Shown here: positions 1-8,228 of the stretch, piece by piece
How positions within the stretch are numbered: the first letter of the stretch is position 1
Layout: every line of letters begins with the position of its first letter
Assembly: GCA_001839685.1 (NCBI GenBank)
Contig: MLAK01000859.1
Coordinates: forward strand, 1-17,066
DNA: 17,066 nt
Source of the DNA: Tritrichomonas foetus
Taxonomy: Eukaryota; Parabasalia; Tritrichomonadida; Tritrichomonadidae
Direction: 5' to 3'
Position numbers and translations under genes: made by a program
Notes under the pieces: generated by a model
What the model was told of the DNA's origin: nothing
Databases searched by the model: none
What the model saw: only the letters and a program-made list of their open reading frames with translations

Positions 1-72
1 ATCTTTAATTTGAACCCCCTTGTTAGAGGACGACTTTATAGCTGCTTTGTGGATGATTATTGTTTTGATTAA
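1..72 (+). CDS. 3' end of an unidentified gene (partial)
   Basis: Frame 1 is open from the first base for 23 codons and ends in TAA at 70-72. The encoded tail ends in NPLVRGRLYSCFVDDYCFD, a balanced composition unlike the Ile/Asn/Lys-rich junk frames nearby. The stop overlaps a TAAA (70-73), the placement known for trichomonad poly(A) signals and seen again at the gamma-adaptin stop. The fragment is too short to assign a family. The call is an inference from composition and the stop context; it could be a chance open stretch. Confidence 0.4.
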   Translation: MFNLNPLVRGRLYSCFVDDYCFD

Positions 73-912
73 ATGAGATAAACCGAATTTCCGAATACTG
101 AGTGTGGATAGATCATGAATTCAAAATTGTTAAAAAAAGCACGTTTATAAAAAGGACTTTTTTCATCAAAAAGTTTCTTATCGTCGATTTGCCATCACTT
201 CACCGGAGTTTATCCTTAAATGAAGCTAATTAATCGTGAGCTGCTTTTCTATCGTTCGGGAATTATTTATAATCACTCAAAAAGCGCTCACAAAAGACAT
301 CATCTTCTCACTTTTCTATCTTGAATTATCGATAATTTTTTTTTTTTGTTTTCAATACATTATTAAGGGTTTGAATGAAAACACAGCATTGAAATTATTT
401 GTGAATAATTATATTAACGTGGAAAGATCGGAGTGAAAGTTGTTCTGTGAGATTATCATATAGAAATTACTATTTCTTTTTAATAATAAAATTAACTTGA
501 CCGAAGTATGAAAAAAATATTCGAAATGAATATTGAAATTCACCATTTTTGACTTTTTACGCTTGATATAATCATATATATAATATTAAATGAATATTTA
601 AGTATGAAATACTATCTTTGAGAAATTAAAATAGTTCAAAAATCTGATAATTATCCCTAAATCAGAGGTTTCTCAGATTCAATTTTTAAAATTGCAATAT
701 TATATTAGAACTCAATCAAGCCTGCATTTTAACAAGTTTGTAGAGCGTACTGACAAAGACATCTGCCAGATGCCTGTCGCGGCAATTGACAGCCAACAAG
801 CTTTTATCAAGAAAGAGTTTAAGTATTGTAATTGCCAAATCAAAAATATACCAGGTGACTCTTTAATAAGGTGAATGAAGAATGCTAGAAAGACATGTAA
901 AGAATGAATATT
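73..912. other. Intergenic region with a GC-richer patch
   Basis: No credible ATG-started gene is visible. The open frames here begin at GTG (236) and TTG (692) or are very short, such as a 34-codon frame from the ATG at 220. Most of the stretch is very AT-rich. The exception is about 700-873, which has clearly higher GC, stays open on the + strand for about 60 codons and is also open on the - strand in one frame. It contains two short inverted repeats: CATCTG-c-CAGATG (760-772) and CTGTC...GACAG (774-792). I cannot identify it. Confidence 0.5.
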
Positions 913-916
913 TTTA
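913..916 (-). terminator. TAAA poly(A)-like signal of clathrin heavy chain
   Basis: On the minus strand a TAAA follows the clathrin TAA stop by 8 bases, in an A/T-rich run. TAAA at or close to the stop is the described cleavage/polyadenylation signal of trichomonads. Comparable TAAA tracts follow the pseudokinase (6703-6706), the coiled-coil gene (12111-12114), CNOT9 (15843-15846) and the last gene (16848-16851). Assignment rests on position only. Confidence 0.4.
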
Positions 917-924
917 TTTCGGAA

Positions 925-3900
925 TTAAAATTGTGGAAATTGTGGGAAATTACCAAATCCACCAGATGATCCTGCTTGTGGTTGATAGTTATTCATTTGT
1001 CCGCCCATTTGGCCAGGCATGAATGGATTGGCGCTTCCTGTCATCGGCATTTGATTATGTTGATTTGGATTGAATCCCTGGTTTTGGTCACCTGGGAATC
1101 CAACTTCTGGAAATGCAGCAGCAGCATATCCTGTTCCTTGTTGAGATGCAGTAACAGCAATTGCAGTAGCTGTTTGTGCAATTTCTTTGGTTTCTTCAAC
1201 TTTTTGACCTGTTTCTTCAAGTTGAGAAGAAATTCTGGCAATTGTTGTGTTTTGTTCTCTCATATTTTGAATGATATAAGGCATTGCAAAATCAATTGCA
1301 TTATTGCGCCATGCCAATTCAAGAATTACATCTGGTTGAACCAAATCATAACAAACATATGTTGCAGCTGCAAAGCACTCAAACAGTTTTTCTTTACAAA
1401 AGAATTTAAGAAGATTATCAACAACATCAACACTTCTTGACTGTGAAGCAGTTTCAATACAATCTCCATAAAGTTTGTCTTTCTTTGAAAGATTTATTGC
1501 ATCACTCCATCTCTGTTGTTTACGATAAATATATGATGCAATTCGGCGGAATTCTAGGCATTCATGATTTTCAATTGATCGTGCCAAATTAATAGCTTCG
1601 TAAAGATCGAATGAATCGATTGAATGGCGTAATGATTCATAATCACCATCTTCAATATACAAGCCATTAAGAGCTTCATTAACAGATTGATTGTTATTTG
1701 ATTGAATTGAAGCTAACCATGTTTTAATGATTTGAAGATTATTGGTTCGCTTAAATATTTCGACAACTCGTGATGGATCTACTTTGGATCCAACTGTGGA
1801 TAAAAGATCATTTAATTCCAATGGATCATATTGAAGATAAAATGTTAATGCACGATATATTATATCAGCATTAGAAACTTGGGAAATTGTATCTTTGAAA
1901 TATTGATGGCGCCATGCACAAACTGGGTGATCCATCATTGTCAAAACAGCATTATCAAACTCATTGTATTTATCATATGCAAATGTAAGCTCATTCCATA
2001 AGTGCATTGCATTTAATTGTTTGATAACTTTGAACAAGGCAATTCTCTGATAATAGGATTTAAGATGTTCCAAAACTTTTTCTGGTTGATGTTTGGCATA
2101 AAGCACAGCAAGTTCGGTGAAAATTCCACCATGTGCTCTTTCAAGAGATAATGCAGCCTCAAGAAGTTGTATTATTTGAGCAAAGTATCCAAGATTTTCA
2201 TATAATGATATTACATCAAGGATAAGATCTGCTTCAACAACAACTTGAAGTCCAGCTGATTGTGCAACTTTAAATTCACCAGCTAAAACGCATGCTCTGT
2301 TAACAGCCTTCCATGCTGATGAAGTTCCTGCCTTTCTAGCTGACTCAATAGCAGCTTGGAATTCTTTGAGTTCTAACAGTGTTTCAGTTAATCTTGTGAA
2401 GTCTTTGATTGCTGTGAATAATATTTTTGCTGCTTTAAATAATCCATCATTAAAACATCTATCAGCAACTTCTTTTTCACGGGCTGAATTTGGTGATGAA
2501 GTAAGCTCTTCGAGTTCTGCAAGCATGTCTGTCTTGGCATATGAGTAGCAAAGTTCTGTTTCAATAAGAGGATCACGATTATTGATTTGGCGAGCAAGTT
2601 GAAGGAATGAGACAAGAGCAGTAAATTCATTTTGTGATTCAGCAGCTCTGATGACATCATTATACTCTTTCGTATCTTTAGCTTTGATAAAGGAGTCAAT
2701 CGCATCAACAATATAACCTTCTGACAATTGTGCCCTAGCAACTTCGCCCCATACTGCTGGCTCATCACAATGTTGTGCCCAATCTGATGCTGCATGAATA
2801 TTATGATTATAGGCAAGCATCACATGAACTGCTTCTACATTTTTACCAAACTTCTTAAATGATGCTATGGCTTCATCATAAAGTTGAGCTTGGATAAGAT
2901 GCTCACATATTTTTTCCCATGTGTAGTCATTTAAGCGTGTGACATATGTCATCACACGTGATGTATCTGATTTGATGGCAGTGATAATAAGTAAATTTTG
3001 AAGTGATGTATTGTTTTGGAATTGTGGTGATTCCATAACGACTTTTTCAAGTAATCCAAGAAGTTGTGTGGGTATCTGAGCATCAATGAAGGCCTTAACT
3101 GTTTGTGATACTTTATCAGGATCTTCACATTCAGGAAGTGCTGTAGATATAACTGCATCAACGACAAGCTTCATATGTTCATTTTCTGGTGAAAGTACTC
3201 GAGCCCAGAGTTCAGGTGATTGCCTTGCAACACAATATCTAGCCTGTTCCTTATAGAGTTGGTGTTGGTTAGTGAGTTCAATAAGGTCATCATCACAATT
3301 GCCTTTTGCAAATGCAAGGCATGCAAGATGAGCATCACGCTTTGCCAATATTTCACCAACAAATTTTGGATCATAATATTGATTTTCTCGTAAAGCCTTT
3401 TCTCCATTTCGGTTTGAGAGTACAGCAAGCAATACAAGACCATTATTCGTTGAAGAATCAATAGCACCAGCTTGAGCACGAGCATACAAAATTGGTTCAA
3501 GCAATTTAATACGCTCACGTTTCATTGTTTGTGTGATTAGATCATCAATTGGGGCTGTATGTTGGACAGAGTTTAATAATTTTGTGATATAGTCGTGTGG
3601 AGCTTCAATATCAATTAAAGCACCTATTACTCGTCCAGCCATTCCTGGGTTAAACTTCTGAACATAAGTTTCTAGTTCTCTTGTATAATTCTTCTTGTAA
3701 AGGAATTTTGTTAAATCTTCCACGAATTCGAATCGATTGCATAATACAATAAGTGGAATCTTATCAGGAAGATCTTGCTGGATTAGATAATCACGAACAC
3801 GCTCTGGTTGGAGGTGGTCGGATTCATTACACATTCTTTCAACTTCTTGGAAGTTTCCAAGCTTAGCAGCAGCTTGGATATAACGAAAATGAATATCTGG

Positions 3901-6048
3901 GTCATCACATGTATTAACAACTTGAGCAAGAAAGTAATATATACCATCACTTGAGTTAGTTTCATTAAAAAGATTGATTAAATTATCAATACCTAGTTTT
4001 TGCCAGTATGATCCAGCAATATAAACAACAAGCTGAACATTAGCACGTGGGTTGCTAACGAGAAGCTCTCTAAGACACTCAATTGTCCATTCTGGACTCA
4101 TATTTTCAAAGAAATGGATCATGAAGTCTTGTGATATTGATTGTGTATTCACTATACAGCGCTTTATTGAGGCAAGATCAGTATAATGCTCTAGAGCGCG
4201 CTGGAAGTTCCCAGCACGTTCGCAAAGAGCAGCAACCCTTTGACGATCATAAAAAGTAAAACTATTGCGTGAAAATAGTTCTTCTGCAATTTTTGGTGCA
4301 TTATTTAATGCAATTTCAAAGAGAAGAGATTGAAGATCTGAATCCTCCTCACGATCAGTTGTAAGAACATCAATCAAAAAGCTTGTTGCTGGTTTAATTA
4401 GTTGGAATTGAAGGAGCATCTGAACAACTGGTTTTGGATCAATAATTGGTTGGCCATTATTTGCAATGTGAGTTAAAACTGGATCAAGCTTATCCGGAGA
4501 TTGACGAGCAACTATCGTAGCAACTTGCATCCAATTTGGAGTATAATTGAATTTTTGGCAATAAGCCTGTAATTTATCAAACATACCTAATTCAGCAAAT
4601 GTAGCAACAATTTTTGGTGATACATTGGCACGTAAATAAATTGCTAAAGCTATTCTTGGATCTGGTTTACAAAGATCACCAAGTTCTTCAGTTGGAGTAA
4701 GCTTGTCTTCTTTGATCCACTTTTCAATCAAAGTAGTTTTACTTTGACTTAATACTATTCGACAAAGCTCAATTGATTCAATATCATTAAGTTTAGTAGA
4801 ATCAAGTAATGTTGAAAAGTATTGTAGAATTGGTGGTGGTCCTCCACTCATATTAGGAAGATGTTGAAGCTTTACAATTGTTGCTTGATTTCTCAAAGAT
4901 CCTCCTGGAGAATTAACAGCGATTCTTGCTGCTTCTGTATAATTACCCATTTGAAGAAGTTGGTCAAATTGCTGATTCATAAAATCACCAGACATTTGTA
5001 AACCTGCAGCATTTGCAACCCTACTAGCAGCTTGTGGATTTCCTCTTTTTGTTGCAATGAAATCGACAATCTGAGTATCAACAATTCCAAACTTGGCCAT
5101 TCTTCCATCTCTCGAAAGAGCAATAACTCCTCCATCATGTGCTAGAGCAGCATGAGTAAATGGAACTTGAGAAACTCGGGCAGAAATATATACTAATGGA
5201 GTCTCGATTTCAATTAAATATAAGTATCCTAACTTAGTGAATAGGAAAGCGGTGCTATATTTTGATGAAATAATGAGTTGAAGAGGAAGGTCACCTTGTG
5301 CGTCTTGAGCAATTGGAAGATCAACATATTTCTTTCCAAATTGTTGAGCAGCTGGTGTTGAGCCTAATGGGAAAACATTTAAACGCATTGCACCATTGGT
5401 TTTTGAGGCAAAAACAAGAAGTGGAAGTGCACCTGCATTAGCAAAAGATGCCGCAAAAGTGTCATCAATAACTTGCGAAACATTTCTTTCTCTTGAGAAA
5501 AGTTGAACTTTTCCAACAGTCTGTTCATTTTCTCGGCATAGAGCAGAAACTGCTAACCATTGTGAATCATGTGAGACTGAGTAGTTCATTATACTACCTG
5601 CTGCAAGGGGACCTTGTAATTGGAAAATTGGTGTTGGATTAGCTTGGGATGATAGTGTCCAATGATAAACAGACCCACCAGCAACAAATGCAAGAGTATC
5701 TTCATCTGTCCATTTCCAGTAGTTTACAACTTGTCCTTCTGGAAGCTGAAAAGATTTTAGACGCTGGCGTTGATTGAGATCAAAAACTTGAAGAATAGAG
5801 GCTCCTCTTAAAGCTATAATGTTTCTTGATGGATGCATGACTGCTGTGTCAGCCTTCATTTTATGTTTAGTTACATTATTTTTAGCTTGAAGATCAACAA
5901 TAACTACATATGAATCAGAGTCAGTTACCTCACGAATACAAAGGTATTTATCCTGTGAGAGAGCTGTATTTGAAATATTAGCAAACTGTGGATCTATGCC
6001 TATGTTTTGGAAGGTAAGAACTTCGGTAGTTGTAATCGGAACGGCCAT
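925..6048 (-). CDS. CLTC: Clathrin heavy chain, full length
   Basis: Encodes 1707 residues (human CHC1 has 1675) that align end to end with clathrin heavy chain; no frameshift or intron is seen. The N-terminal beta-propeller (about 1-340) keeps the clathrin-box groove as LQVFDLNQRQRLK, with Q87 and F89 plus R94/R96 where human has Lys. The linker, ankle and distal leg follow (QMGNYTEAARIAVNSP near 367; LQYFSTLLD; ELCRIVL), then the repeated CHC helical zigzags. The knee and proximal leg include DPDIHFRYIQAAAKLG and LERAHGGIFTELAVLY. The trimerisation region is marked by FECFAAATYVCYDLVQPDV and DFAMPYIIQNM. The tail (about 1620-1707) is Gln/Pro/Gly/Phe-rich, with QMPMT (1666-1670) and NPF (1674-1676). 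The protein forms triskelia that coat Golgi, endosomal and plasma-membrane vesicles. The ATG is supported by homology from residue 1 and an initiator 17 bases upstream. No light chain is in the window. Confidence 0.98.
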   Translation of the reverse strand: MAVPITTTEVLTFQNIGIDPQFANISNTALSQDKYLCIREVTDSDSYVVIVDLQAKNNVTKHKMKADTAVMHPSRNIIALRGASILQVFDLNQRQRLKSFQLPEGQVVNYWKWTDEDTLAFVAGGSVYHWTLSSQANPTPIFQLQGPLAAGSIMNYSVSHDSQWLAVSALCRENEQTVGKVQLFSRERNVSQVIDDTFAASFANAGALPLLVFASKTNGAMRLNVFPLGSTPAAQQFGKKYVDLPIAQDAQGDLPLQLIISSKYSTAFLFTKLGYLYLIEIETPLVYISARVSQVPFTHAALAHDGGVIALSRDGRMAKFGIVDTQIVDFIATKRGNPQAASRVANAAGLQMSGDFMNQQFDQLLQMGNYTEAARIAVNSPGGSLRNQATIVKLQHLPNMSGGPPPILQYFSTLLDSTKLNDIESIELCRIVLSQSKTTLIEKWIKEDKLTPTEELGDLCKPDPRIALAIYLRANVSPKIVATFAELGMFDKLQAYCQKFNYTPNWMQVATIVARQSPDKLDPVLTHIANNGQPIIDPKPVVQMLLQFQLIKPATSFLIDVLTTDREEDSDLQSLLFEIALNNAPKIAEELFSRNSFTFYDRQRVAALCERAGNFQRALEHYTDLASIKRCIVNTQSISQDFMIHFFENMSPEWTIECLRELLVSNPRANVQLVVYIAGSYWQKLGIDNLINLFNETNSSDGIYYFLAQVVNTCDDPDIHFRYIQAAAKLGNFQEVERMCNESDHLQPERVRDYLIQQDLPDKIPLIVLCNRFEFVEDLTKFLYKKNYTRELETYVQKFNPGMAGRVIGALIDIEAPHDYITKLLNSVQHTAPIDDLITQTMKRERIKLLEPILYARAQAGAIDSSTNNGLVLLAVLSNRNGEKALRENQYYDPKFVGEILAKRDAHLACLAFAKGNCDDDLIELTNQHQLYKEQARYCVARQSPELWARVLSPENEHMKLVVDAVISTALPECEDPDKVSQTVKAFIDAQIPTQLLGLLEKVVMESPQFQNNTSLQNLLIITAIKSDTSRVMTYVTRLNDYTWEKICEHLIQAQLYDEAIASFKKFGKNVEAVHVMLAYNHNIHAASDWAQHCDEPAVWGEVARAQLSEGYIVDAIDSFIKAKDTKEYNDVIRAAESQNEFTALVSFLQLARQINNRDPLIETELCYSYAKTDMLAELEELTSSPNSAREKEVADRCFNDGLFKAAKILFTAIKDFTRLTETLLELKEFQAAIESARKAGTSSAWKAVNRACVLAGEFKVAQSAGLQVVVEADLILDVISLYENLGYFAQIIQLLEAALSLERAHGGIFTELAVLYAKHQPEKVLEHLKSYYQRIALFKVIKQLNAMHLWNELTFAYDKYNEFDNAVLTMMDHPVCAWRHQYFKDTISQVSNADIIYRALTFYLQYDPLELNDLLSTVGSKVDPSRVVEIFKRTNNLQIIKTWLASIQSNNNQSVNEALNGLYIEDGDYESLRHSIDSFDLYEAINLARSIENHECLEFRRIASYIYRKQQRWSDAINLSKKDKLYGDCIETASQSRSVDVVDNLLKFFCKEKLFECFAAATYVCYDLVQPDVILELAWRNNAIDFAMPYIIQNMREQNTTIARISSQLEETGQKVEETKEIAQTATAIAVTASQQGTGYAAAAFPEVGFPGDQNQGFNPNQHNQMPMTGSANPFMPGQMGGQMNNYQPQAGSSGGFGNFPQFPQF

Positions 6049-6061
6049 ATTAATGTATGTG

Positions 6062-6067
6062 AAATGA
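6062..6067 (-). promoter_or_regulatory. Initiator (Inr) of clathrin heavy chain
   Basis: The minus strand reads TCATTT, an exact match to the trichomonad initiator consensus TCA(+1)YW. The predicted +1 A is at 6065, giving a 17-base 5' UTR, inside the 5-20 base range known for these organisms. This supports the ATG at 6048. The start site is not shown directly by sequence. Confidence 0.55.
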
Positions 6068-6091
6068 TGTTCACAAAATTTTTGATATACT

Positions 6092-6099
6092 TAACGATA
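6092..6099 (+). promoter_or_regulatory. Myb-like site TAACGATA upstream of clathrin
   Basis: TAACGATA lies 27 bases upstream of the predicted clathrin start site. Its core matches the (A)ACGAT element bound by R2R3 Myb proteins in the Trichomonas vaginalis ap65-1 promoter, as I recall that literature. The same 8-mer occurs once more in the window, upstream of the pseudokinase gene. Binding here is inference. Confidence 0.35.
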
Positions 6100-6714
6100 A
6101 CATCAAAATTGAGATAAACTCATAGCAGTTTTGTGAGTTAAAAATAAGAAATTTTTTCACTTAATATATTTAATGCTGACAGATTAACTCTGCAGATTTA
6201 CATCTTATTACTAAGTTTGAAAATAATATATGAAACAAAAATTCTAATAAGAAATCCATTAATTATGAGAAATATTCGAAATGAATTAATGAATAAAGAG
6301 ATGGACAGGGAAAGATGAAACATCATCATTCCTTATACATTTGCACTACAACCAAGCATGAAAATGATTACTCCCAAGTTTGGTCAATACCTGAGACGAA
6401 TTTGGCTTAAGTTTTGATCGAAATGTGTGGTATATCATGCCTTTATTTACTTTAAATAAAACCAAGTTTAACTGTTGAGTGATAATTTCTACTTATTAGA
6501 TATATTGTGAAACATTTCCATAGTTAATCTTATTCCATTTTCTATTGATATACTTTTTGGGTTTCTCCAATTCTTTGGAAATAAATTAAACATAGATTTA
6601 CCAATTAGAAAATGTCAGATAACAACAAAGAAGAAAGAAATAACCAAAGATAAAATAATGATCTATTTTTAGTTTTAATCTGTGTTATCGCAATTCAAAC
6701 TATTTAAAATCAAA

Positions 6715-7833
6715 TCATTCTGCAAATTGAGTTCGGATTTCATTAAACACTTTTACAAAGTCAAGTGGTTCTCCAGTTAATCTATAAAATATCACTTCTG
6801 TTGAAGTTGGATTTCTTTCAAACACTTCAACTCTTGTTGTTAATATTTTTCTATCAACATTAATGTGTGCAACAAATGCTTTGTTTTCTTTTTCAACACA
6901 CCTGTAATTCGCATCAATCAATTTTTGTTTAGCATTTTGATATACAGAGTTTGCAGAATCTTCAACAGTGAAGCTTGTTGCACTATATCCAACCAATGGT
7001 CCTTCAACTAGTGCCTTTAAATCAACACTCATTGCCTTACCAACGATTTCGAATGCAGTCAATTCGGAAACTCTGGAAATTTCTTCAACCAAATTTGATT
7101 CAGAAACATTTTTGATTTCAAATTTTTGATCATTTGTTTCTTTTATTCCATTCAACCAATCATTACACTTAACATCATGTAAAGAGATTCGTTTGTCTGG
7201 TACAGACTCAGTCATTTTAGTAATCAGATCAATCGCTCCTTGTGAAACTCCTTCAAAATTCAAAGGTGAATTGTTTTGTGGAATTTTTCGAGTAATCAAT
7301 GAATATAAAATCAGACCAGCTGAATAAATATCAGATAACTCAGACTTATTAGACTCAGGTGCTGAGTATGGGCTGTTTGTTGTCTGCGGTAAAACAGAAA
7401 GTGAAAAATCGGTGATTTTCAAATGGTGATCTTTACTTAACATCAACTTTTCTGGTTTTAAATTACCAATGAATAAGCCCTGACTATGCAAAAATAAGAG
7501 GGCATCAATGGGTTGAATAAAGCAAACTTGAATTCTGGTTTCAGAAAAATCATGTGAGTATGAAAATAATTCTCCTCCTTCTGAAAGTTCTGAAACAATA
7601 TAACCATTTGTTTCACTTTTAAGAACATCTATAACACTTAAAAAGAAAGGATGATTAAATTTGTAAATTTTGTGAAGTCTTTCTTGAACAACACAATTTT
7701 CTAATAATTCTTTTGGAAATTGTTTTATTGCAAATAACTTACCATTATCCATATGTACACATACTTTTGTTTTTGACTGTGAACCAATACCAATTGTCTT
7801 CACAAAGCGGTATCCTCCAACTACTTTCCCCAT
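6715..7833 (-). CDS. CAMK/SNF1-like predicted pseudokinase with NAF/KA1-like tail
   Basis: 372 residues with a protein kinase fold at about 8-230. Present: glycine loop GIGSQS (15-20, third Gly replaced by Ser), VAIK-type Lys37, alpha-C Glu51, hinge YIVSELSEGGELF, YSAPE (156-160), alpha-F Asp168 and Arg215. Changed: the HRD/KPEN segment reads IGNLKPEK, so the catalytic Asp is Asn124 and the metal-binding Asn is Lys129. DFG is DFS (142-144). The activation segment is short, with 13 residues between DFS and APE. By family knowledge this should abolish or greatly weaken phosphotransfer, while ATP could still bind through Lys37, Glu51 and Asp142. The C-terminal 255-372 begins with TAFEIVGKAMSVDLKALVEG, which resembles the NAF/FISL-type regulatory helix of CIPK and SNF1-related kinases. 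A KA1-like alpha/beta region with a basic/aromatic core follows. The partner is unknown. The start is supported by an initiator just upstream. Confidence 0.9.
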   Translation of the reverse strand: MGKVVGGYRFVKTIGIGSQSKTKVCVHMDNGKLFAIKQFPKELLENCVVQERLHKIYKFNHPFFLSVIDVLKSETNGYIVSELSEGGELFSYSHDFSETRIQVCFIQPIDALLFLHSQGLFIGNLKPEKLMLSKDHHLKITDFSLSVLPQTTNSPYSAPESNKSELSDIYSAGLILYSLITRKIPQNNSPLNFEGVSQGAIDLITKMTESVPDKRISLHDVKCNDWLNGIKETNDQKFEIKNVSESNLVEEISRVSELTAFEIVGKAMSVDLKALVEGPLVGYSATSFTVEDSANSVYQNAKQKLIDANYRCVEKENKAFVAHINVDRKILTTRVEVFERNPTSTEVIFYRLTGEPLDFVKVFNEIRTQFAE

Positions 7834-7839
7834 TAGTGA
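7834..7839 (-). promoter_or_regulatory. Initiator (Inr) of the pseudokinase gene
   Basis: The minus strand reads TTTCACTAATG, so TCACTA (TCA+1YW) sits directly before the ATG. The predicted +1 A is at 7837, leaving a 4-base 5' UTR. That is very short, but trichomonad mRNAs are known for extremely short leaders. It fixes the ATG at 7833 as the start. Confidence 0.5.
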
Positions 7840-7922
7840 AATTAATAGAAATCACTTTAACCATTAATTTCACCATGTGAATTGTTAAAATCTCCGATAA
7901 AAATTTCGTTTCTCTCTATCAA

Positions 7923-7930
7923 TATCGTTA
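7923..7930 (-). promoter_or_regulatory. Myb-like site TAACGATA upstream of the pseudokinase
   Basis: TAACGATA on the minus strand lies about 90 bases upstream of the pseudokinase ATG. It is identical in sequence to the site upstream of the clathrin gene. I saw no third copy of this 8-mer in the window. Functional meaning is inferred from the known trichomonad Myb recognition core. Confidence 0.3.
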
Positions 7931-8092
7931 ATTGTTGATATTTTTTCAATACATATTTGATCATATATTCAATAATAAAACCATTTATACACAGAAAAAT
8001 CCAAATGAAATATCTCCTTGGCAATTTTACCAGATGGAAATATCTTCTTTTTCTTCTTATGAGTTTTGCTTTTTGACACATAAAATGGAAAG

Positions 8093-8209
8093 TGTGATGT
8101 GACTTTGCGGGCCCATTTGACTCATTCGGCAATTAAAGGAGGTGCTGGCGCGTGACCACGGCTCCTCCAAGTTGAAGTGACCCAAAGAACCAGCAAAGTT
8201 CACATCACA
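8093..8209. repeat. Long GC-rich imperfect inverted repeat; candidate structured RNA
   Basis: TGTGATGTGACTTTGC (8093-8108) is complementary to GCAAAGTTCACATCACA (8193-8209): 16 base pairs with one bulged T at 8199. Inside it, successive short pairings line up in order: TTTG 8116-8119 with CAAA 8183-8186; TCATT 8122-8126 with 8175-8180 (one bulge); CAATT 8130-8134 with AGTTG 8170-8174 (one G-U pair); GGAGG 8138-8142 with CCTCC 8164-8168, continued by GC with GC. The result is one rod-like foldback of about 117 nt ending in a loop near 8148-8157. The GC content stands out from the AT-rich gap around it. I tested SRP RNA, RNase P/MRP, snRNA and tRNA signatures by eye and could assign none. No target-site duplication is visible at its edges. 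Confidence 0.7.
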
Positions 8210-8222
8210 TTAGCCCATTAGA

Positions 8223-8228
8223 TTTTTT
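8223..8228 (+). terminator. T6 run after the foldback (possible Pol III terminator)
   Basis: A run of six T lies 13 bases after the right arm of the foldback on the + strand. Such a run is sufficient for RNA polymerase III termination in eukaryotes. The minus-strand exit has only a T4 (8082-8085). T-runs are common in this AT-rich DNA and I found no convincing internal A/B box, so this is suggestive only. Confidence 0.25.

Larger units (their letters stand above)
6049..6714. other. Intergenic region between pseudokinase and clathrin genes
   Basis: This 666-base gap lies between the pseudokinase stop and the clathrin start, both on the minus strand. The clathrin-proximal 60 bases hold an initiator and a Myb-like TAACGATA site. 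The kinase-proximal end holds a TAAA tract. The middle is AT-rich, with a slightly GC-richer piece at about 6300-6440 in which I could not recognise a tRNA, 5S rRNA or other RNA gene. No ATG-started frame of useful length is present. Confidence 0.5.

Noticed and set aside
236..436. 66-codon open frame on the + strand
   Set aside because: It starts at GTG, not ATG, and is Ile/Phe/Asn-rich in the way AT-rich non-coding DNA usually reads. No homology recognised.
976..1440. Long open frames opposite the clathrin, gamma-adaptin and coiled-coil genes
   Set aside because: They are antisense or shifted shadows of genes with clear homology or consistent composition, with Cys/Ile/Leu-rich nonsense composition.
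6300..6440. GC-richer segment between the pseudokinase and clathrin genes considered as a 5S rRNA or tRNA gene
   Set aside because: No tRNA A/B boxes, acceptor stem or 5S internal control region could be matched; only short CCAA/TTGG pairings are present.
7857..8081. 74-residue minus-strand frame from an ATG at 8081, with a basic N-terminus and a hydrophobic segment
   Set aside because: The longer frame starts at TTG. The hydrophobic Ile/Phe/Tyr stretch is expected from AT-rich DNA. The frame runs into the pseudokinase promoter and its 5' end is next to the foldback element. TCACA initiator-like matches upstream fall inside the foldback arm, so they are not independent support.
8093..8209. 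Foldback as SRP RNA Alu domain, because of GCTGGCGCGTG
   Set aside because: The similarity to the animal Alu domain is short, the conserved UGUNR bulge is missing and no S-domain helix 8 motif is found.
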